From contig OX467089.1 of the NCBI GenBank assembly GCA_950106755.1, positions 20,503,345-20,567,344 on the forward strand: 64,000 nt of DNA, read 5' to 3'. The notes under the pieces are model-generated. The model searched no databases and was not told where the DNA came from. It saw nothing but the letters and a program-made list of their open reading frames with translations. Positions 35,844 to 46,910 of the stretch are shown piece after piece; position 1 is the stretch's first letter, and each line of letters starts with the position of its first letter. Position numbers and translations under genes: made by a program. The DNA is from Climacium dendroides. Lineage: Eukaryota; Streptophyta; Bryopsida; Hypnales; Climaciaceae.

Positions 35844-37941
35844 TGTCGCACTGTAAATGCGTACATAGTGTAAAAAAGTGTGGTAATGTTTTATTTCTAT
35901 TGATTTGGTTTTCACGAATATGAGGAGAATAATGACATCATCTTTAGTGGCTTCAAGGTGACGCCTTCTTACGATGGCCTGAGTCATCTATATAAGATTA
36001 GGTTGCCATCTTAGAATTCCATCAAACTTGAAGTAGTTTTCTTCATTATTTGTTATAGATTCAGTATGTCGAATTGGAGGGTTTTTTCTGAGTCCCAAGA
36101 TGAAATTGGAATTCTAGTTTTTTTACCTCTAATAGGTGTACGTTGAGTTTTAGTTCTTCATTCCATATTTGGAGTGAATTTCTATAATAATTTTGTGTTT
36201 GTGAAGTAGTTGTAAGGAAATATTCAAATGGTTTGCCTTCTAGGTGAACTTGAAGTAAATTTCCTTCAAAGATAAAGATAAGGAGATAGTAGTGGGGCCA
36301 AATAAGTGCTTAATTATTGTTAGAGGAGTTTTAAGAGTGAGTTAGAGGCGGACCCCACTTGTTTGTGTGGTTGAGAGTAGATAAGGTAGAGGAAAAGTTG
36401 GATAGGATTCATCTTCTCTCCCATTGTGAGTTTAGGGAAAGACCCGAATGTTTGGAGGGCCATTGTGTTGTGGGTTTTTGGAATTTTGAAATGAAAATTG
36501 GTGGAGTTATGTATCATGGTGTCTTCTTTCTAAATTAATCTCACTTGCTTGATTTGGAGTTGTGAATCAAAAGTTGTGCTAGTTTGAGTGGAGGGAGGTT
36601 TGTTGCCTTCGAAATTAAGAGGCAGAGACTTCGACCGACCATAAAAGACGGACAGGTTCTTGGTTTGCATTGATATTTGGAGGAAGTGTAGGAAATTAAG
36701 TTAGCTTTCTAGGAAGATCTCACTCATTCTATTTGGAGCTTGTATGAGTGAGTTACGAGTGTAGAAGTGAAGGAGTGTCTGCTGCCTATCATTTCTAGAG
36801 GCCGAAACTTTGAGTGGCCATGAAAGGTGGACAGAGTGTTAATTTGATTTGAGTTTTGGAGAGGATGTGTAAAGTTTTGTTAGCTTTCTAAGAAGCTATC
36901 ATTCGAAGTAATTGGAGCATTTATGAGTAAGTTGTGAGTGTAGGAGTGAAGGAGGGTCTGTTGCCCTCACTTGTAGAGGCCGAAACTTTGGATGACCATA
37001 GTTTTGGGTCAGAGTATTGGAATGAGTTGAGATTTGGAGGAAATGGAGAGAATTGTGTTAGCTTTCCAGAGAGTTATCATGCAACCCATTTGAAGTTGTG
37101 AAGCAACGGTGGTGATCATTCAAAGTTTAGCTTTGAAGATGGAGTTGGGGTAGAGATTTGAAGTTGGAGTTTGAGTGAAAATTTGAAGTTGAAGTTGAGG
37201 TGGAGCTTTGAGTGATGATTTGAAGTTGAAATTTGAAGACACAAAGATTGAAGACTCGTGTGTTGTGGCTTGTGGCTTGTTATTCCTAGCCGGATTTGGG
37301 GGCTCGTTGTCTTTCTATGGTTATTCCCAGCCAGTTTTAGAGGCTAGTTGCAATTTTCAATTTCAGCATTGTAAAACTGTTGCGAGCCGTGGTTATCCAG
37401 TAAGCGCTCCATTTTGTGTTTGTGGAGACTATTTGGGATTTAATCACCCACTTGGTTGCTCTTTTATGTTGTTCCCATTGGTGAAAAGCGCTTCCTGGTC
37501 ACCGTGGGTTTGAAAGTTTAGGGTCCCATCATTCGGACGGTCACTCGTGTTGGCTGTCCCGTTTTACCCGTCCGAGGCCGTGGGATCTTATCACCTTACC
37601 CTTACCCTTACCCTTATAGAGCCACCACAGGATAGGCCAACGGGGAGGAGTTTGAAGATTGAAGATTGATGATTCGACGACCGTATACGAGATTTGAAGA
37701 CCAAGATTAGAGATTCATGAGAGACAACAAATTTTGTTGTTATACAATATCATTTTGTATTTGACTGGTGAATTTGTGGGTGACAAGTTCACTCACCTTC
37801 ATCATTCTAGTTAGAAGACTGGGTTTGCAAGTGACAAGTCCACTTGCCTTTATTCTTCTATCATATTATTATTCCTTAGCCATTTCTAATTGCAGCCAGA
37901 ATCTTCGTGATTTCCCAAGGCAAACCGCTCTCAACACGACA
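35844..37941 (+). repeat. 5' LTR, 2,098 bp
   Basis: Starts TGTCGCACTG and ends CAACACGACA. Contains three diverged tandem units with period 179 bp (starting about 36,603, 36,782 and 36,961), each with an AGAGGC(C/A)GA-type core and TTAGCTTTC. A short (CTTACC)n run lies near 37,593. Short frames inside it recur identically in the 3' LTR and are not taken as genes. Confidence 0.95.
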
Positions 37942-37960
37942 TTTGGTGCTTCCACTGAGA
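37942..37960 (+). other. Candidate primer-binding site
   Basis: TTTGGTGCTTCCACTGAGA follows the 5' LTR directly and contains TGG, the complement of a tRNA CCA end. I could not assign the tRNA. Confidence 0.45.
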
Positions 37961-37993
37961 GAGCTTTGGGGCAACTAGTTTGAGTTTAGGAAG

Positions 37994-40687
37994 ATGGAAG
38001 ATACTAGTGGGGGTTCTGAGAGAACCCCAGCCAATATGGACACCATACTTGGTGCCTTGGCGATATTGATGGAACAGCATAGATCTCATTCTGGCGGTCA
38101 AGGTGCTACGAAAGCTCTAAAAGGTGTTGTTGACAAGATGGGAAGATTTGACGGAAAGGACATCACGAAGTTCTTGAGAGCCTATGTTTGTGAGATGGAG
38201 GTACATCAGGTTTCTCAAAACCAGATGATTCAAACCTTCAGTCTAGTTGTTGTACCTGAGATCCGGCCAAGGGTAGAAGAGATTCGAGGTGATGCAAACG
38301 CAATTCCATGGTTGTTGTTTGAGGAGAGATTGCGGGATGAGTATTTTGATGAAGATGTGGACCGTATGACCAAGAGAGCATTTCTTGACTGGATTGAGCA
38401 GTGTCCAGGGAACAATATGGGCCCAAATGAGCTGTTTCGAGATTTTGAGAAGAAGTACAAGCAACTACCTTTGGCAGAGAGACGTCTTCTTGATAGTAGG
38501 AAGACAGAGTTGTTTCTACAAGCAACTGATGATGCTTTAGGAGACAAACTTCTTTTGCTTCTTGGAGATCGAGCTACTGAAGGAGGTTTTACCAATGATT
38601 GGAGGACAATTGAACAAGCAATTATCCTACTCACGAAACAACAAAAATTGAGATCGAGAAGCAAAGCTCCACAAGTGGGAGAAGAGCCTGCACCTACTAC
38701 AAGGGCTCCTAAGAAATCATTTGCCCCTACACCTGCACCATCAACTTCAAAGACTGCCAAGACGGTTGAAGGAGATACTCTTGATGAGCTTATCAAGGGT
38801 ATTCAAGATTTGAGGGTGGAGATGAGCGAGTTGAAGAAGTCACGAGGTACTCAATCATCTGACAATACAAGAACATTTACAAGGAGATGTATTTGGTGTG
38901 ATGAGGAGGAGAGCCATAGCCTTCGAGGTTGTAAACAATACGATGAGGCTCTTAAAGATGGCACAGTTGTCTTCAAAGATGGAAAAATACATGATGCATC
39001 TACAAATTTGCCTTTGAATACCAACTTTGGCAAAGGAGGGATGAAGAAGATTGTAGAAGACAAAATGGGAAGATCCAATTCTTTAGGTGGAAAGGATGCT
39101 ACATCATTCCATGTAGAGGTTGTTCAACATGTAGTTGAGACTTCCCAAGCTCCATCTGTTGAAGTATTACGTAGAGGAGCTCAAGCCATTCGCAAGGTGA
39201 CTGGTTGGGAAGATCCTGTTGATGCAAGTAGCATCAGAGTGTTTTTGGGTGAAGTACAAGGCCATAATAAAGACCATGATGTTCTTGTTGAAGAAAAACG
39301 AGGGCGGACTGTTGAAGATGATGATGTGGAGGAGCCAACACTCAAAAGAAAACCACAAGGGATCAAAGAAGGTGAAAAGGGAGATGGTCCTGCTGCTCAT
39401 ACACGACAAAGGTCTGCGAAGTCACTTATTTTTGTTCATCCAGGAGATGAACCGCTTCCTAAGGAGAAGTGGGAAGATCCAAGCAATAGCAAAAAAGGAA
39501 AGGGCAAAGAAGATTCAAGCAAAGGCAAGGGCAAACCGCCGGCCTATAAACTTCAATCAGACATTGAGTCTTCTATAGACATGAAAGGCATATTGGAGGA
39601 GAGAATCTTGGATGCCAAAATTGAATTTACATTGAGAGAGGCTCTTGGCATTGCCAAGAAAGACTTTCATGAGCTGATTGTTGATGTCATCAAGAGAAAA
39701 AGACAAATGACAGCTGAAACAATCATGGTGGAAGCTTTAGACACTCGCATCACCAAAGATGAGGAGATTGAGATTGGGGTGACTTTTGCCTTGATATGTG
39801 ATCCTCCAACTACAATGGAGAAGGTTGCAACTGAAGTAGTTGAGATAGACAAAGACAAGAGCATTGTAGAAGTAAATGCATGTCTATGTGATCTATCTGA
39901 TGATGAAGAAGAAGAGATTTTGCACATGTTTACTGAAATGTGTGCAATTGATAAGAGAAACAATGGGTTTGAGGCTGATCATCTCTTGAAATGTGAAGAT
40001 GTGACAAGAAAAGGATCAGTGGGAGTGAAAAGCTTAGAGGAAGAAGTTTGTTCTTCGAAGACTTTGGAAGAAGAGAGGAGAATGATGGATGAGGCAATCT
40101 CTAGGACTGAAAACAAAGAAGAGATTCAAATGGAGGCAAAATCTTATGAATGTGCAATCATTCATATGGCGGAAGGAGAGTTCGAAAGGAGATTGGATTA
40201 CATTCATCCATTTTGGGCTAGAGCCACTACAGAAACTCGTGTGAAGTTAGGAGAGTTGGATGATTACATTCTAGCTCTTGTGGATCATGGTTCAGAGATT
40301 AACATCATGTCTCGAAAGATTTACGAGATGGGCAAATGGCCAATTGATGTTAATCACGGTTGGGTGATGAGAGCTGCCAACAATGGAAGAGGAGAGTTGT
40401 ATGGAGCATGCCCAGCTGTGCCAACAAGAATTGGAGATGTGGAAGTAGAACAAAACTTCTTTGTACAAAATTATGGAGCTTATCCCATAATTTTAGGTCA
40501 GCCATACATTACAGCATCAAGAATGGAGACAAAGGTGTTGGATGATGGCTCCCATTATGCTCGAATTCGAAGTGGTGATGGAAAGAGATCAGTACAGTTT
40601 CTTACTGTAAGGCCTAACAATGAAAGGCATCGAGCTCAACTTAGAGAAGGACCTCTACCAACTTCTCTAGACTTTACGGATTTTTGA
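37994..40687 (+). CDS. Retrotransposon Gag-protease polyprotein (897 aa)
   Basis: Structural protein and aspartic protease of the LTR element. The N-terminal half is gag-like (VVDKMGRFDGKDITKFLRAY near residue 55). A zinc-knuckle variant C-x2-C-x5-H-x4-C lies at residues 299-313, one residue longer than the usual x4 spacing. A long Lys/Glu-rich middle follows. The retropepsin motif LVDHGSEINIMS has its Asp at residue 764, followed by a flap/ILGQPYI region. DHGS replaces the usual D-S/T-G. The start ATG at 37,994 lies about 50 nt after the LTR. The stop TGA overlaps the ATG of the next ORF by one base (TGATG). Confidence 0.9.
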   Translation: MEDTSGGSERTPANMDTILGALAILMEQHRSHSGGQGATKALKGVVDKMGRFDGKDITKFLRAYVCEMEVHQVSQNQMIQTFSLVVVPEIRPRVEEIRGDANAIPWLLFEERLRDEYFDEDVDRMTKRAFLDWIEQCPGNNMGPNELFRDFEKKYKQLPLAERRLLDSRKTELFLQATDDALGDKLLLLLGDRATEGGFTNDWRTIEQAIILLTKQQKLRSRSKAPQVGEEPAPTTRAPKKSFAPTPAPSTSKTAKTVEGDTLDELIKGIQDLRVEMSELKKSRGTQSSDNTRTFTRRCIWCDEEESHSLRGCKQYDEALKDGTVVFKDGKIHDASTNLPLNTNFGKGGMKKIVEDKMGRSNSLGGKDATSFHVEVVQHVVETSQAPSVEVLRRGAQAIRKVTGWEDPVDASSIRVFLGEVQGHNKDHDVLVEEKRGRTVEDDDVEEPTLKRKPQGIKEGEKGDGPAAHTRQRSAKSLIFVHPGDEPLPKEKWEDPSNSKKGKGKEDSSKGKGKPPAYKLQSDIESSIDMKGILEERILDAKIEFTLREALGIAKKDFHELIVDVIKRKRQMTAETIMVEALDTRITKDEEIEIGVTFALICDPPTTMEKVATEVVEIDKDKSIVEVNACLCDLSDDEEEEILHMFTEMCAIDKRNNGFEADHLLKCEDVTRKGSVGVKSLEEEVCSSKTLEEERRMMDEAISRTENKEEIQMEAKSYECAIIHMAEGEFERRLDYIHPFWARATTETRVKLGELDDYILALVDHGSEINIMSRKIYEMGKWPIDVNHGWVMRAANNGRGELYGACPAVPTRIGDVEVEQNFFVQNYGAYPIILGQPYITASRMETKVLDDGSHYARIRSGDGKRSVQFLTVRPNNERHRAQLREGPLPTSLDFTDF

Positions 40688-43600
40688 TGTGCACACGTGG
40701 AGAATGGGGATCTGCGAGTGCAAAAGGATCAAAGTCTTTTGAATTCCCCAATGTACATAGTGTTGGGAGTGGATTTCTGAGTATGAAGGAGTGTGGTTCT
40801 GTGAGCTTCACGGATGTGAAGGACCTAAACCCTATATGTAAAAGGGTTACAAAAAAGATGGAGAAAAGATTAAAAAAGATGGAGGTGATTTTGGATGATG
40901 AGTACATATCTGGGATATTTGAAGAGGAAGGCTTTGCAGATGACTTATTACAAGTTTTGCGAGCTTTATACATCGAGGAGGTAGAAATTGATGATAGTGA
41001 TGTTGTGGTTGAAATTCACACACGATCACTACATGATGAGATATTGAAGATAATATCAAGGGTTGATAGGTTTCAGAGTTATGGGTTGAAACATGAGGCC
41101 ATGGTGAATACCAAATACAAAACGGTGGCCAAGAAGGTTAAGCCAGTAGCAACTCAACTACCTTCTGATACGGACAAACATATCAGACAAGCAGAGAAGG
41201 AGCCGGGTCTTAGAGAATCAAGAAAAATTGGACACAAATTTACAGAGGAAACATTGGCAAATCTGAAGATAGGAAGAGATGACTTCTTGACTGAACCAGA
41301 GAGAAAGAGGTTCCAAGAAATGCTCTCCAAACACGGAAAAGCCTTTGCTTCTTCACCAGATGAGATTGGTTGTGTGCATCCAAGTGTAATTGCGCCAATG
41401 GTTATTTTTACCGTGCCACATGTGCCATGGGATTTGAAACCGATACCAGTACCACGGGCATTGCTTCCCAAACTGGTTGAACTTCTTAAAGAGAAGATGC
41501 GCATGGGTATCCTTGAACCTTCAATGGCTCCATATTCCAATCGTTGGTTCACAGTGCCAAAGAAATCCGGAGCATTGAGGTTCATTCAAGATATGCAACC
41601 AGCAAATAAGGTGACAATTAGGAACAAAGGTTCTGGGCCTATTGTTGATGAAGTGGCAGAAGCATTTGCGGGACATGCCATTTACTCCATTGGAGATCTA
41701 TATTCTGGTTATGATCAATTTCAATTAGCTGCTGAGAGCAGAGATTTGACAACCATGAAGACTCCACTTGGATTGGTTAGAATGTGTACATTGCCTCAAG
41801 GTGCTACAAACTCTGTGGCACATATGCAAAATGCCATGAATCAAATCTTACGGGATTTTGTACCTGAAAAGACTATACCTTTTGTGGATGATATCTCAAT
41901 TAAAGGTTGTGAGGAGATTGTCAGAGACTTGACTCTTCAAGATAATGGTTGCAGAACATTTGTCAGTAATCATATCAATGATGTAGACAAAATCTTGGGG
42001 AGACTTGAAGAGGTTGATTTGACTCTTTCTATAGAGAAGTCAAAATTCGGGGTTGATGAAATTTTGGTGGTTGGGCATTTGTGTGGATGGTATGGACGGA
42101 AACCAAATCCCGAAAAGGTTGATGCTATTGGAAAAATGAAAGTATGCAGCAATATTACCGAAGTAAGGAGGTTTCTTGGAGCTTGCGTCTTCTACCAAAT
42201 TTGGATACCTCATTTTGCTCACATATCAGAGCCTCTTTACAAACTGTTGAGAAAGAAGAATAAGTTTGTATGGAAAGCTGAGCAAGATTTGGTAATGGAA
42301 GAGTTGAAGAAAGTTTTGAAGTCACCACCGGTTCTAAAACAAGTTGATTATGAGAGTGGAAGACCGGTCATTGTGACTGTTGACACAAGTCCGATAGCCA
42401 TTGGATGGGCTGTTGGACAAGATGATGCAGAAGGGAGGAGATTTGCCATCCGTTTTGGAGCAAGGATCCTCACAGAGAGGCAAAGAGCTTATCCACAAGT
42501 GAAAAGAGAACTTTGGGGTGCGCTTACAGCGCTAAAGGCAGAGAGAAATTACTTAATTGGAGCCAATGTTATTTTGGAAATTGATTGCTTACCCTTACTT
42601 GGCATGATAGCCAATTGTTCTTCACCGGATATTGCCATGCTTCGATGGATAGCATACATCAAGTCTCTAAATCTAGTACTAATACACATTGCTGGGAAAG
42701 AGAATTCTATGGCGGACATGTTATCGAGAGCCAGATACTATCAAGAAGAAGAGATGATGGCTCATGAAGGAAGTGAAGACCTCTTTGATGGTGGCTATAT
42801 TTTGGCTACAGAAGGAGAGAGTTCTACAGATGGAATCTTGCCATTCAAAGAAGAGTTATATGAAGGAAGGTTGAAAGAGATTGGACTCTATTTGAGTACT
42901 TTGAAGAGGCAAGAAGGATGGATGGACAAAACTTTTAAGGACATCAGACATCAGTCTTATGGGTACCTTTTGCGAGAAGGATTCTTGTGGAAGAGGGCAA
43001 AAAGAGCTGATGAAATGCCATTGAGAGTAGTTGGTGACTCCGAGACCAAAACTAAAGTTCTTGAGGAATTTCATGATACACTTTGGGCTGGTCATAGAGG
43101 AGTTTGGGCGACATATACGAAGATCAAAGAACGCTATTGGTGGAAGGGATTATACAAAGAAGTTGAAGAATTTGTAGCCTCATGTGTTGTATGCCAATTA
43201 CAATCCAAAATTCGGCATAGAGATGAGCTTCATCCTACATATCCTCATTCCATTCATTTTCGATGGATGATTGATCTAGTTGCCATGCCGTCAGGCATAT
43301 GGGGCATGAAGTATCTTGTTTTAGCAAGAGAAGAGCTTTCAAACTTTGTGGAAGGAAGGGCTCTTCGAACCAAAACAACGGAGAATGTCTGCCGTTTTAT
43401 TCTTGAAGATATTTTTAGCCGATATGGAAGTATTGGTGCGATAAGAGCAGACAGAGGTGAATTGAATGCAACTGAAGCAAGGGAGTTTTTCAACAGATAT
43501 GGTGTACGATTGAAGTTAACTACAGCTTATAATCCTGAGGCCAATGGTAAAATTGAAAGAGGACATCCTCCTATCATTCAAGCGTTGGTTAAAGCTTGTA

Positions 43601-44265
43601 GAGGAAGGCCTAATATTTGGCCTAAACTACTTCCATTTGCTCTATGGGCTGACAGAACCACACATAGTACTGTCACTGGATATATGCCTATAGAGCTCAT
43701 GCATGGTCATAAGCCTATGTTGCCTGGAGAGGAGTCTATTCCTTCATGGATATTTCTATCATGGGAAGATGGTATCAGCATAGAGAGACTACTTGAACTT
43801 CGTATTCAACAACTTCAAAGGTTGCCTGAAGATCATCAAATAGCTTTGGAGAAGTTGAAAGTTGCTAGACTAAACAACAAGGAGAGATTTGACAGAACTC
43901 ATCGATTGAGGACTGAGAAAATCAAAGAAGGAGATTGGGTACTTGTGTTTGATAGCACATTAGAGCATCAACACAGTACTGTGAGGAAATTTGCTCGACG
44001 TTGGTTTGGACCATATGTGGTAGTCACAGTTCATGATAATGCCACATACTCACTGCGAGAGTTAGATGGAACTCCTCTGAGAATTCCTATTACTGGCAAG
44101 CGTGTCAAAGTATTTCGGCGGAGAGATGGAGAGATTTACAATGAAGATTTGGATGATATTTTACCTTCAGCACAAACCCAAGAGATAGAAGAAAACAGAG
44201 ATGAAAGCACAGAAGATGACCAAGAAGAGCCTACTTGGCACATACCGGAGGATGTGCAGGTTTAG
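40687..44265 (+). CDS. Retrotransposon reverse transcriptase-RNase H-integrase (1,192 aa)
   Basis: Order is RT (about residues 240-500, catalytic FVDD at 399-402 in place of the common YVDD/YIDD), RNase H (about 560-650) and integrase. Integrase zinc-binding His and Cys residues lie at about 796-836, and catalytic Asp863, Asp922 and Glu957 follow, with 34 residues between the last two by my count. The C-terminus (DWVLVFDSTLEHQHS, RKFARRWFGPYVV) is a GPY/F-type module ending in an acidic tail; no chromodomain. The frame is -1 relative to ORF1 and the ATG overlaps the ORF1 stop, so expression may use termination-reinitiation or a -1 slip on the TTTTT run just upstream. Confidence 0.92.
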   Translation: MCTRGEWGSASAKGSKSFEFPNVHSVGSGFLSMKECGSVSFTDVKDLNPICKRVTKKMEKRLKKMEVILDDEYISGIFEEEGFADDLLQVLRALYIEEVEIDDSDVVVEIHTRSLHDEILKIISRVDRFQSYGLKHEAMVNTKYKTVAKKVKPVATQLPSDTDKHIRQAEKEPGLRESRKIGHKFTEETLANLKIGRDDFLTEPERKRFQEMLSKHGKAFASSPDEIGCVHPSVIAPMVIFTVPHVPWDLKPIPVPRALLPKLVELLKEKMRMGILEPSMAPYSNRWFTVPKKSGALRFIQDMQPANKVTIRNKGSGPIVDEVAEAFAGHAIYSIGDLYSGYDQFQLAAESRDLTTMKTPLGLVRMCTLPQGATNSVAHMQNAMNQILRDFVPEKTIPFVDDISIKGCEEIVRDLTLQDNGCRTFVSNHINDVDKILGRLEEVDLTLSIEKSKFGVDEILVVGHLCGWYGRKPNPEKVDAIGKMKVCSNITEVRRFLGACVFYQIWIPHFAHISEPLYKLLRKKNKFVWKAEQDLVMEELKKVLKSPPVLKQVDYESGRPVIVTVDTSPIAIGWAVGQDDAEGRRFAIRFGARILTERQRAYPQVKRELWGALTALKAERNYLIGANVILEIDCLPLLGMIANCSSPDIAMLRWIAYIKSLNLVLIHIAGKENSMADMLSRARYYQEEEMMAHEGSEDLFDGGYILATEGESSTDGILPFKEELYEGRLKEIGLYLSTLKRQEGWMDKTFKDIRHQSYGYLLREGFLWKRAKRADEMPLRVVGDSETKTKVLEEFHDTLWAGHRGVWATYTKIKERYWWKGLYKEVEEFVASCVVCQLQSKIRHRDELHPTYPHSIHFRWMIDLVAMPSGIWGMKYLVLAREELSNFVEGRALRTKTTENVCRFILEDIFSRYGSIGAIRADRGELNATEAREFFNRYGVRLKLTTAYNPEANGKIERGHPPIIQALVKACRGRPNIWPKLLPFALWADRTTHSTVTGYMPIELMHGHKPMLPGEESIPSWIFLSWEDGISIERLLELRIQQLQRLPEDHQIALEKLKVARLNNKERFDRTHRLRTEKIKEGDWVLVFDSTLEHQHSTVRKFARRWFGPYVVVTVHDNATYSLRELDGTPLRIPITGKRVKVFRRRDGEIYNEDLDDILPSAQTQEIEENRDESTEDDQEEPTWHIPEDVQV

Positions 44266-44275
44266 AGGGGGTGAA
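44254..44275 (+). other. Candidate polypurine tract
   Basis: AGAGGGGGTGAA immediately precedes the 3' LTR and fits the plus-strand primer of LTR retrotransposons. Confidence 0.6.
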
Positions 44276-46373
44276 TGTCGCACTGTAAATGCGTACATAG
44301 TGTAAAAAAGTGTGGTAATGTTTTATTTCTATTGATTTGGTTTTCACGAATATGAGGAGAATAATGACATCATCTTTAGTGGCTTCAAGGTGACGCCTTC
44401 TTACGATGGCCTGAGTCATCTATATAAGATTAGGTTGCCATCTTAGAATTCCATCAAACTTGAAGTAGTTTTCTTCATTATTTGTTATAGATTCAGTATG
44501 TCGAATTGGAGGGTTTTTTCTGAGTCCCAAGATGAAATTGGAATTCTAGTTTTTTTACCTCTAATAGGTGTACGTTGAGTTTTAGTTCTTCATTCCATAT
44601 TTGGAGTGAATTTCTATAATAATTTTGTGTTTGTGAAGTAGTTGTAAGGAAATATTCAAATGGTTTGCCTTCTAGGTGAACTTGAAGTAAATTTCCTTCA
44701 AAGATAAAGATAAGGAGATAGTAGTGGGGCCAAATAAGTGCTTAATTATTGTTAGAGGAGTTTTAAGAGTGAGTTAGAGGCGGACCCCACTTGTTTGTGT
44801 GGTTGAGAGTAGATAAGGTAGAGGAAAAGTTGGATAGGATTCATCTTCTCTCCCATTGTGAGTTTAGGGAAAGACCCGAATGTTTGGAGGGCCATTGTGT
44901 TGTGGGTTTTTGGAATTTTGAAATGAAAATTGGTGGAGTTATGTATCATGGTGTCTTCTTTCTAAATTAATCTCACTTGCTTGATTTGGAGTTGTGAATC
45001 AAAAGTTGTGCTAGTTTGAGTGGAGGGAGGTTTGTTGCCTTCGAAATTAAGAGGCAGAGACTTCGACCGACCATAAAAGACGGACAGGTTCTTGGTTTGC
45101 ATTGATATTTGGAGGAAGTGTAGGAAATTAAGTTAGCTTTCTAGGAAGATCTCACTCATTCTATTTGGAGCTTGTATGAGTGAGTTACGAGTGTAGAAGT
45201 GAAGGAGTGTCTGCTGCCTATCATTTCTAGAGGCCGAAACTTTGAGTGGCCATGAAAGGTGGACAGAGTGTTAATTTGATTTGAGTTTTGGAGAGGATGT
45301 GTAAAGTTTTGTTAGCTTTCTAAGAAGCTATCATTCGAAGTAATTGGAGCATTTATGAGTAAGTTGTGAGTGTAGGAGTGAAGGAGGGTCTGTTGCCCTC
45401 ACTTGTAGAGGCCGAAACTTTGGATGACCATAGTTTTGGGTCAGAGTATTGGAATGAGTTGAGATTTGGAGGAAATGGAGAGAATTGTGTTAGCTTTCCA
45501 GAGAGTTATCATGCAACCCATTTGAAGTTGTGAAGCAACGGTGGTGATCATTCAAAGTTTAGCTTTGAAGATGGAGTTGGGGTAGAGATTTGAAGTTGGA
45601 GTTTGAGTGAAAATTTGAAGTTGAAGTTGAGGTGGAGCTTTGAGTGATGATTTGAAGTTGAAATTTGAAGACACAAAGATTGAAGACTCGTGTGTTGTGG
45701 CTTGTGGCTTGTTATTCCTAGCCGGATTTGGGGGCTCGTTGTCTTTCTATGGTTATTCCCAGCCAGTTTTAGAGGCTAGTTGCAATTTTCAATTTCAGCA
45801 TTGTAAAACTGTTGCGAGCCGTGGTTATCCAGTAAGCGCTCCATTTTGTGTTTGTGGAGACTATTTGGGATTTAATCACCCACTTGGTTGCTCTTTTATG
45901 TTGTTCCCATTGGTGAAAAGCGCTTCCTGGTCACCGTGGGTTTGAAAGTTTAGGGTCCCATCATTCGGACGGTCACTCGTGTTGGCTGTCCCGTTTTACC
46001 CGTCCGAGGCCGTGGGATCTTATCACCTTACCCTTACCCTTACCCTTATAGAGCCACCACAGGATAGGCCAACGGGGAGGAGTTTGAAGATTGAAGATTG
46101 ATGATTCGACGACCGTATACGAGATTTGAAGACCAAGATTAGAGATTCATGAGAGACAACAAATTTTGTTGTTATACAATATCATTTTGTATTTGACTGG
46201 TGAATTTGTGGGTGACAAGTTCACTCACCTTCATCATTCTAGTTAGAAGACTGGGTTTGCAAGTGACAAGTCCACTTGCCTTTATTCTTCTATCATATTA
46301 TTATTCCTTAGCCATTTCTAATTGCAGCCAGAATCTTCGTGATTTCCCAAGGCAAACCGCTCTCAACACGACA
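44276..46373 (+). repeat. 3' LTR, 2,098 bp
   Basis: Same sequence and length as the 5' LTR as far as I can read. The 179-bp internal units start at about 45,035, 45,214 and 45,393. Its end lies 1,013 bp upstream of the CDKF ATG, so a readthrough transcript would run toward that gene. Confidence 0.95.
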
Positions 46374-46910
46374 ACGGCATTAATAAAATTGCGCTCACAC
46401 AAAGTTAGGATGAAAATCATCCATTCTTCAATTATGCACAACTGAAAGCATGAGTAGTTGGCCAGTCATCGAAAGGACACAAAACGTCCTCGGCATCTTT
46501 CCGGAATTAAATGTGCCATTCATCGCCACCGTAGTACTGAAGCTGCAGGCCTATGGTGCCCTGACATGTGGTGCTTAGGGCACGCATGCGATGGTTCTTT
46601 GCCCGTCGGCCAGTCAGCGCACAAGTGCTCACCACCGTTGTCGCAGAATTAGGGTTTCGACCATTTCGCGGCTCGTTTTGCGGCAGGCGTGATATGCAAT
46701 CTCGATTGCGCAAATCTATCCTTTCTCACGTGATCATGGTGTAGACAGCCTCCTTTTTTGGTCACTGAACTTTTCTTTTTGGACTTAGGGTTTGGCACGG
46801 GTTTGGCGCGATGCATGGAATTGTTGTGGAAGAGATCGCCTCTCCAATTGCTATGTTGATTGCGAACCTGATTCGCTTGTGCAAAAGTTCCGTCTGTGGC
46901 GTCTCCAGCT
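46374..46910 (+). promoter_or_regulatory. Probable CDKF promoter region with two telo-box motifs
   Basis: TTAGGGTTT occurs at 46,649-46,657 and 46,785-46,793. Such telo-boxes are common in plant promoters of growth and cell-cycle genes. Transcription start and TATA box are not resolved. The retrotransposon borders this region directly, so part of the original promoter may have been displaced. Confidence 0.4.

Larger units (their letters stand above)
35844..46373 (+). mobile_element. Full-length Ty3/gypsy-type LTR retrotransposon, 10,530 bp, apparently intact
   Basis: Two LTRs of 2,098 bp (TG...CA) bracket a 6,334-bp interior with a gag-protease ORF and a reverse transcriptase-RNase H-integrase ORF. 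RT before integrase is the Ty3/gypsy order. ACGG on both outer sides is the likely target duplication (4 bp; gypsy elements often make 5). The LTRs show no difference on reading, all equivalent positions are offset by exactly 8,432, and both ORFs are uninterrupted, so insertion is recent and the copy may be autonomous. The right LTR ends about 1 kb before the CDKF start codon, in the same orientation. No chromodomain is seen at the integrase C-terminus. Confidence 0.95.

Noticed and set aside
37590..37616. Telomere-like tract in the LTR
   Set aside because: The unit is CTTACC, not the plant telomere CCCTAAA, and it is present in both LTRs.
38230..39078. Minus-strand frames inside the retrotransposon gag ORF
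   Set aside because: Shadows of the plus-strand gag-protease frame.
43860..44265. Chromodomain at the integrase C-terminus
   Set aside because: After the GPY/F-type module only an acidic tail remains; the aromatic cage pattern is absent.
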